From Ruminococcus sp. (GTDB lineage: Bacteria > Bacillota > Clostridia > Oscillospirales > Ruminococcaceae), in NCBI GenBank assembly GCA_031262625.1, contig JAISHJ010000069.1, positions 1 through 11,522 on the forward strand: a DNA stretch of 11,522 nucleotides, written 5' to 3'. Under the pieces are notes generated by a model. The model saw nothing but the letters and a program-made list of their open reading frames with translations. It was not told the origin of the DNA and did not search any database. The position numbers and the translations under genes are program-made. Shown piece after piece: positions 7,019 to 11,522 of the stretch; positions within the stretch are counted from its first letter, which is position 1; every line of letters begins with the position of its first letter.

Positions 7019-9304
7019 CTAAAACTCACACTCCGCCTTAAGCCCCGGCACGTCGCAAAAGTCCTCCGCGAATTGCTTTCTGAGAAGAGCAGACGGAATA
7101 AATTTATTGAATTTCCCCGGAACTTGAAATTGTTTCGGTATAGTCTGCTTCGGGTCGGAGTCGGATTTGTCGTGCTGTTCTTTCGGTATATGAAATTTAT
7201 AGGGGTTAATTTCAGATGCCAAAATATCTTTAATAAACCGCTCTAATTCATACGCAGAGCCTTCAAATTCGCATTCCGCGTAAAGATTATTTTTCGGTAT
7301 TATTTTTATATCCTCATCCTTCGCAGTCAAAGCGTAACCTAATGTATAAAGTTCACGCGTGCCGACCCACGGAAAAATCGCGTATTTATCCGCGCCGATT
7401 TTTATAATCTGCTTAGTATCAAGTTCCGCAATTTTCGCGATATTTTGTATCTGCGATAGCCGCTCCCGACAGGATTTTGATAAATACGGATAGGGGTAAT
7501 CTTTACCGTCAATTTCACCGGTATCCTTACGCAAAATTTCGCGAACTTTCCGTATAACCTTCGTGTGGAACGCGATAGGCTGTTCCGCAAGCCAAAAAAT
7601 TCGTGCCGAACCTTCAAGAGGAGCAACCGCTATAACCTTCGCCTTTTCGTCAACAGCAGTAACCTTCCAAGCTTTCCCGGCAAGCGCAAAAGTACTTCCG
7701 GGCGTAAAAAGCGTAGCAACGCTTCCGATAATTTCGCCCTTGCATTTTACTGTGAATTCCTCCTCCGTCTCGAAAACGGAGTAAAACTGAAAACTGTCAA
7801 CGATAGGCTCTGCTTTAAACCCGACAGTAAGCCGCCCGCGCTCATCCTTCGCGATATGTCCAATGTCAATGAGATTTTGCAGTAAAAATTTGTAGTCTTC
7901 TTTAGTTATAAATCTAAATGGCGGAAGCGTTAAAATATCCTCCGCAAGTTTCGCGGAAGTTACGCTCCCCGCTGTGCAGAGATAACTCATCGTTTGGTGA
8001 TAGAGAAGCGAAAAGTTAAAACGCCCGACAGAAATAGGTTCAACCCATTTTTCTTTTGTGTAAATTTCGACAATTGCGATAATAAAAAGCATATCCCAGT
8101 TTATTTCATCAAGGGCAGTTACGGTGTCGTTTTTATCCTCGTCGATAATACAAAAAATCATCTCGGGCACTTTTGTTTCGTTACGTCCGCTCCTGCCGAG
8201 ACGCTGTACGAAACTTGATACCGAAAAGGGCGTGCCTATTTGAATAATTCTGTCGAGCGAACCGAGATCGATACCGAGTTCAAGCGTAATCGTTGCGGCT
8301 GTCACAAGCGGTGAATCCTCCGATTTCATCTGCTTTTCGGCAGATTCGCGGATAGTCCGCGAAAGGCTTCCGTGGTGTATACGATACACGTCCGGGAGGT
8401 GATGGTCTTCAGCGTACTTTTTACAGCGAGAGCAGTAAATTTCCGTCTCCGCACGGGTATTGCAGAATATTATCGCTTTTTTCCCCATGGTCTTAAGCAC
8501 TAAAAATTCCGCAATTTTGGTGTAGTCTATATCGTCAACAAGCTGTTCGACTTTCGGTGAAACAGTCTGCCGCATAACAAACCGCTCAGCCATGAGCCGT
8601 ACGCGTTTGGAGGGCTCATTAAGCTGCGGAGTAACTGTCTTGATTCCGGTTGCTCCCGATAAAAATTCCTCTGCACCGGAGTAGTCGGAAATGGTTGCGG
8701 AAAGTCCTATCCGACGCGGTATAACGAGTTTTTCATCAGCGGTTTTATTCGCATTTATAAGCCTTGTTATCCTTTCAAGCTGACTTTGAAGCTGTAAACC
8801 CCGGGGCGAATCCATGAAATAGTGAACCTCGTCAATAATTATAAACCGCAGGTCGCAAAATAGCGAATATATCGCGCCGGATTTATTCATAAGAAGGCTT
8901 TCGATTGATTCGGGGGTAGTCTGCATAACGCCGGAAGGATTTTTAATAAGCTTATTTTTTTTAGCCATACTCGCGTCGCCGTGCCATTTTGTTACGGGGA
9001 TGTTTGCTTCTTCAAGAAGGTTTTCTATCCGTCCGAACTGGTCGTTAATGAGTGCTTTGAGGGGGCTTATATATAAAATCCCGACAGAAGAGGACGGGCG
9101 GTTAAAAAGTTCTGTAAGCGCAGGCAAAAAAGCAGCTTCTGTCTTCCCGGAAGCCGTCCCGGAAGATAGGAGCAGGTGGCTGTCGCTGTTCATAATAACA
9201 TCACAGGCGGCAATCTGAATAGGGCGGAGTCTGTCCCAGCCCTTGCGGTAGATATAGTCTCTGATAAACGGTGCAAGCGAAGCATAACATTCATTTTCGG
9301 TCAT
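7019..9304 (-). CDS. Lhr-like DEAD/DEAH-box helicase, BrxHI-like
   Basis: This 761-aa superfamily 2 helicase has a full motif set. RPIQ (27-30) is the Q motif and SGTASGKTE (48-56) the Walker A. SPLKAL (80-85), TTPESI (129-134), the DEVH box (158-161) and SAT (202-204) follow. TATITLELGIDLG-like motif V lies at about 335-347 and QRLGRSGR (367-374) is motif VI. DEVHYFMDSPRGLQLQ...LERI is the Lhr-type signature. The remaining half (about 380-761) should hold the winged-helix and beta-barrel region of the Lhr core. It is far shorter than the roughly 1500-aa E. coli Lhr and fits the length of BrxHI-type helicases of type 2 BREX. The start has only a weak site (AAGAAG, 8 nt upstream), so translation may depend on the PIN gene, which ends 19 bp upstream. 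The partner is probably the BrxD-like ATPase at 10135-11439. Helicase identity is firm; the BREX link is inferred from the pairing. Confidence 0.92.
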   Translation of the reverse strand: MTENECYASLAPFIRDYIYRKGWDRLRPIQIAACDVIMNSDSHLLLSSGTASGKTEAAFLPALTELFNRPSSSVGILYISPLKALINDQFGRIENLLEEANIPVTKWHGDASMAKKNKLIKNPSGVMQTTPESIESLLMNKSGAIYSLFCDLRFIIIDEVHYFMDSPRGLQLQSQLERITRLINANKTADEKLVIPRRIGLSATISDYSGAEEFLSGATGIKTVTPQLNEPSKRVRLMAERFVMRQTVSPKVEQLVDDIDYTKIAEFLVLKTMGKKAIIFCNTRAETEIYCSRCKKYAEDHHLPDVYRIHHGSLSRTIRESAEKQMKSEDSPLVTAATITLELGIDLGSLDRIIQIGTPFSVSSFVQRLGRSGRNETKVPEMIFCIIDEDKNDTVTALDEINWDMLFIIAIVEIYTKEKWVEPISVGRFNFSLLYHQTMSYLCTAGSVTSAKLAEDILTLPPFRFITKEDYKFLLQNLIDIGHIAKDERGRLTVGFKAEPIVDSFQFYSVFETEEEFTVKCKGEIIGSVATLFTPGSTFALAGKAWKVTAVDEKAKVIAVAPLEGSARIFWLAEQPIAFHTKVIRKVREILRKDTGEIDGKDYPYPYLSKSCRERLSQIQNIAKIAELDTKQIIKIGADKYAIFPWVGTRELYTLGYALTAKDEDIKIIPKNNLYAECEFEGSAYELERFIKDILASEINPYKFHIPKEQHDKSDSDPKQTIPKQFQVPGKFNKFIPSALLRKQFAEDFCDVPGLKAECEF

Positions 9305-9323
9305 AAATTTATCTTCTTTATTT

Positions 9324-9725
9324 TTATGTATTTATAAAACAAACGGCGGTTAAGATTCGAGGAATTTTAACGCCGCTTTCTAAAAAATCGTTATCTCCGG
9401 TAACTAAGATATCCACTCCTGCTTTTAACGCCGCACGGAGTATAGGGCGGTCGTTTTCGTCGCGGATTAAAGCTTCATCAGGGTAGGGCTTGTCGGCGGG
9501 GGAGAGTTTAACAACGTGATATGGTACATTTTGATAAAATGATTCAGCTTTGGGTTTTCTGTCCGTGAATTTAGTATTAAAAAATTTTCTGACTTCATTT
9601 ATAACGGTATCACAAAGGTAAAGCTTATACGGAAGCTTTGTAGCTTTGCTCACAGCTTTTTCCGGCGTTGAATTTTGCTTTATAAAAGAAGATATTAATA
9701 TGTTCGCATCAATCATTATCTTCAT
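9324..9725 (-). CDS. PIN-domain protein, putative toxin RNase
   Basis: This 133-aa protein has the pattern of the PIN-family putative toxins (COG1569-like): D6 in MIDANIL, E44 in VINEVRKF, D92 in RDENDRPILRAA, and D111/D113 in VTGDNDFL. The end, PRILTAVCFIN, matches the usual PRILTP-type tail of the group. PIN toxins cut RNA using metal ions held by these acidic residues. The start codon lies inside the upstream 124-aa gene (17-nt overlap), with AGGGGA 8 nt before it; tight overlap is typical of toxin-antitoxin pairs. The helicase gene begins 19 bp downstream, with no terminator between. All active-site acids are present, so it looks intact. Toxicity and target are inferred. It could instead be a nuclease part of the surrounding helicase/ATPase cluster. 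Confidence 0.88.
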   Translation of the reverse strand: MKIMIDANILISSFIKQNSTPEKAVSKATKLPYKLYLCDTVINEVRKFFNTKFTDRKPKAESFYQNVPYHVVKLSPADKPYPDEALIRDENDRPILRAALKAGVDILVTGDNDFLESGVKIPRILTAVCFINT

Positions 9726-10083
9726 AATGTCTGTCCCCTATAAATTCTCTGCGAGTAATTTCAAGTTCTTCTTCGGTATAACCTTCGCGCCGTATTTCCT
9801 TACAGATACGAATGACGTCTTCTTCGGAATAAATGCCGACTTTTTCCGCTTCGCCTTCCATTTCTTTTTGAAGCTTATGCAAAGCTTCCATAAAACGTTC
9901 ATGGTCTGTGTCCGGTTCTTGTTTTACGGGGTATATACTGATTGCGTTTTCACTTATATTTACGTTTAATAATCCGTTTTCTTTATCCTTAAGAATCGGG
10001 AAATACGCAACCGGTACATTTACATTAAAAGTAAAATAATCTCCAACGCGAGTAGTATTAGTATTGGTATTAACTGACATCAT
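9709..10083 (-). CDS. Putative antitoxin paired with the PIN protein
   Basis: This 124-aa acidic protein is called an antitoxin mainly by position, directly ahead of and overlapping the PIN gene. The N-terminal half (about 11-52, TRVGDYFTFNVNVPVAYF and then NVNISENAISIYP) looks like beta-strands and may be an AbrB/SpoVT-like DNA-binding or other small beta fold. The C-terminal half is helical. EAEKVGIYSEEDVIRICKEIRRE (79-101) resembles the toxin-wrapping tail of many antitoxins, where the phrase SEEDV...KEIR is common. The start is the first of two adjacent ATG codons (10083), with GAGGTG 7 nt upstream. It has its own strong promoter at 10103-10132, within 51 bp of the ATPase stop, so it is expressed independently and perhaps autoregulated. 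I cannot place the N-terminal domain with certainty. Confidence 0.8.
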   Translation of the reverse strand: MMSVNTNTNTTRVGDYFTFNVNVPVAYFPILKDKENGLLNVNISENAISIYPVKQEPDTDHERFMEALHKLQKEMEGEAEKVGIYSEEDVIRICKEIRREGYTEEELEITRREFIGDRHYEDND

Positions 10084-10102
10084 AGAAAATCACCTCATCT
10101 AT

Positions 10103-10132
10103 ATTATACCACATAAAGAGTAACTTTGTCAA
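10103..10132 (-). promoter_or_regulatory. Near-consensus sigma-A promoter of the toxin-antitoxin-helicase genes
   Basis: On the minus strand, a perfect TTGACA (10127-10132) and TATAAT (10103-10108) are 18 nt apart, with TGG before the -10 box (extended -10). The -35 box starts 3 nt past the ATPase stop codon. The predicted start leaves a leader of only about 20 nt, with GAGGTG near its 5' end. A short inverted repeat, AAAG-AGTAA-CTTT (10115-10127 on the plus strand), fills part of the spacer and could be an operator for the antitoxin; that part is weak. Confidence 0.85.
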
Positions 10133-10134
10133 CG

Positions 10135-11439
10135 CTAAACCTCAAAATCCGCGAATTCCTCCGCTACGGTTTCCGTCTCGACAGGGGTAAAGGAGAACCC
10201 TGCGGAAGAAAGCACATCCGATATTCTCATATTTTCACGCTGAGAGAGGATATTGAGGACCTCTATAAAATCGCGTATTATCTCTCGAGGAGTTATCTGT
10301 TCAGCCGCGCCGATACGCTCATACTCGGCTTTGAGAAAATCGATGTATTCGGTTTCCTTTATGTCGGGAGTGTAGTTATAGAGAGTACCATGAAGCACCG
10401 AAAGCTTTTCGAGCAGGACATACATTTCTTCCATAGAAAGCGGCTTAAGGCGTATTATCGGCGCAAGAAGGTCTCTCGTATCACTCCCCGAAAATTTACC
10501 CTCGGTCAGACGCGAACGCAATGCTCCATAGCTGAAAATGCCCTTTTCGGTGTCGTCTATACACTGTGGTATAGCTCCCATTATGATTCCCATATACCGC
10601 GCTTTTCCGCCCAAAGCATCGTTATACATAGCAAGGATTTTTTCGTAATTATTCTGTCTTGTAGTGCGGTTGTGAAGGTTATAAAGGTACGCAAGTTCGT
10701 CTATCATTACGTACAGTCCCTTATACCCTGCCCGCACCAAAAACAGCGCGAATAATTTTATGAAGTCATACCACGACTCATCGGTAATAATAAAGTTAAT
10801 TCCGCAAGCCGCCTTAGACTCCGTTTTCGTAGTATACTCCGCCCTGAACCAGCGCATTATCGCCGACTTCTTTTCATCATCGCCGCTTTTATAAGCATCG
10901 TAATAGGTAACAAGCGCCTTCGCAAACTCAAACCCGTTTACCATTCCTTCAATCTCGCCCGTAACGGTAAATATCCGCCTGCGTACAGCCGCAGCAAAAG
11001 CTTCGGATTCGGAATCACACTCCGCCGCCGTCTCCGCCATTATCCCCGAAAGCCATTTTTCAAGTATGAGCGGCAGTGCTCCCCCCTCCGGGCGCGTCTT
11101 CGTAGACATATTCCTAATAAGCTCACGATACGTCGCAAGCCCCTGCCCCTTCGTCCCCGAAAATCTCCGCTCCGGCGAAAGGTCGGCATCAATCACCGCA
11201 AATCCACGCTCCATCACATGATTGCGTATCGTCTGTAACAGAAAACTCTTCCCCGCCCCAAACTTTCCCGCAACAAACCGGAACGCCGATCCGCCGTCCT
11301 CAATAAGCTCTACATCATGCAGCAAAGCATTTATCTCACTGCTCCTGCCAACCTGCACATACTCAAGCCCAACCCGCGGCACAACCCCGCCCTTAAAAGA
11401 ATTAAGCCCCGCTCCTGCTATTCTCTTTGGTATTGCCAT
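10135..11439 (-). CDS. DUF2791 / BrxD-like P-loop ATPase
   Basis: This 434-aa ATP-binding protein carries the N-terminal signature of the DUF2791 (BREX ATP-binding domain) family: GGVVPRVGLEYVQVGR (17-32). Walker A is GKFGAGKS (58-65), and ADLSPERRFSGTKGQGLATY (85-104) is strongly conserved in the group as I recall it. Walker B is YVMIDE (243-248), GAIPQ (288-292) is a sensor-like strand end, and RSRL (308-311) may hold an arginine finger. BrxD belongs to type 2 BREX phage defence; related ATPases also occur with a Lhr-like helicase and a TerB-domain protein in Firmicute clusters. The helicase partner is at 7019-9304, separated from it by a PIN/antitoxin pair. The start ATG 11439 matches the family's MxIPKRI-like start, but no Shine-Dalgarno sequence precedes it. 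A GC-rich palindrome ends 3 bp upstream, and no promoter is visible before the window ends. Confidence 0.88.
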   Translation of the reverse strand: MAIPKRIAGAGLNSFKGGVVPRVGLEYVQVGRSSEINALLHDVELIEDGGSAFRFVAGKFGAGKSFLLQTIRNHVMERGFAVIDADLSPERRFSGTKGQGLATYRELIRNMSTKTRPEGGALPLILEKWLSGIMAETAAECDSESEAFAAAVRRRIFTVTGEIEGMVNGFEFAKALVTYYDAYKSGDDEKKSAIMRWFRAEYTTKTESKAACGINFIITDESWYDFIKLFALFLVRAGYKGLYVMIDELAYLYNLHNRTTRQNNYEKILAMYNDALGGKARYMGIIMGAIPQCIDDTEKGIFSYGALRSRLTEGKFSGSDTRDLLAPIIRLKPLSMEEMYVLLEKLSVLHGTLYNYTPDIKETEYIDFLKAEYERIGAAEQITPREIIRDFIEVLNILSQRENMRISDVLSSAGFSFTPVETETVAEEFADFEV

Positions 11440-11442
11440 AAA

Positions 11443-11516
11443 TACTGGGTACGTTGGGGGGAGGAGGAGCGGGGCCCCGCCCCTCCTCCCCCCAACCCCC
11501 CCCTCCTCCCGGACTT
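11443..11516 (-). repeat. GC-rich palindromic dispersed-type repeat, right copy (inverted)
   Basis: Read on the minus strand, this runs from AAGTCCGGGAGG to CGTACCCAGTA, the same ends as the left copy at 33-137. The core is a 19-bp near-perfect palindrome with no loop: arms 11456-11474 and 11475-11493, with one mismatch. A C-rich run (11496-11510) continues to the outer end. It is shorter than the left copy (74 versus 105 bp). It occupies the immediate upstream region of the BrxD-like gene, where a ribosome binding site and promoter would be expected. Confidence 0.7.
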
Positions 11517-11522
11517 CATACT

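Noticed and set aside
10126..10755. Open plus-strand frame of 209 codons
   Set aside because: It is antisense to the BrxD-like ATPase, which has clear motifs; the plus frame has no recognisable domain or ribosome binding site.
1..11522. Inverted repeats at both ends as the termini of one composite transposon
   Set aside because: The interval carries housekeeping genes (metG, malQ) and no transposase or integrase; dispersed repeat copies explain the ends better.

Overview
The window looks like chromosomal DNA from a spore-forming Clostridia-class Firmicute, perhaps an Oscillospirales-like gut lineage. The evidence is the moderate GC, GGAGG-type ribosome binding sites, extended -10 sigma-A promoters (TGnTATAAT), and a SpoIID/LytB-like protein with peptidoglycan-binding repeats of a clostridial type. 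The class is fairly safe; the order is a guess. All but one of the genes lie on the minus strand. I see no rRNA, tRNA, CRISPR array or transposase.

The minus-strand genes fall into three blocks, listed from low to high coordinate. (1) 160-3221 is a cell-wall or spore cassette. In transcription order it encodes a 359-aa Gln/Pro-rich protein with PDTGYIE repeats and a C-terminal beta-sandwich-like domain, a 469-aa SpoIID/LytB-like protein with three peptidoglycan-binding domains, and a 180-aa protein with two more such domains. None has a recognisable signal peptide. (2) 3337-6433 is a two-gene operon, malQ then metG, with 10 bp between the genes, a strong sigma-A promoter in front and a good hairpin terminator behind. 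(3) 7019-11439 is a defence-like cluster. In transcription order it encodes a DUF2791/BrxD-like P-loop ATPase, a 124-aa putative antitoxin, a PIN-domain putative toxin overlapping it by 17 nt, and a Lhr/BrxHI-like DEAD/DEAH helicase. The antitoxin has its own near-consensus promoter directly behind the ATPase stop codon.

The only plus-strand gene (6554-6964) is divergent from malQ and encodes a 136-aa Asn/Gln/Ser/Thr-rich repeat protein of unknown function. It converges with the helicase gene on a shared bidirectional terminator.

Both ends of the window carry a GC-rich palindromic element in opposite orientation (33-137 and 11443-11516), with the same outer motifs AAGTCCGGGAGG and ACCCAGTA. 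These look like copies of a dispersed REP- or MITE-like repeat. The right copy ends 3 bp before the start codon of the ATPase gene, which has no visible ribosome binding site.

The most interesting point is the BrxD-like ATPase plus BrxHI-like helicase pair. These are components of type 2 BREX and related Ter-linked clusters. Here no PglZ, methyltransferase or PglW/Y is visible, and a self-promoted PIN toxin-antitoxin module sits between the two genes.
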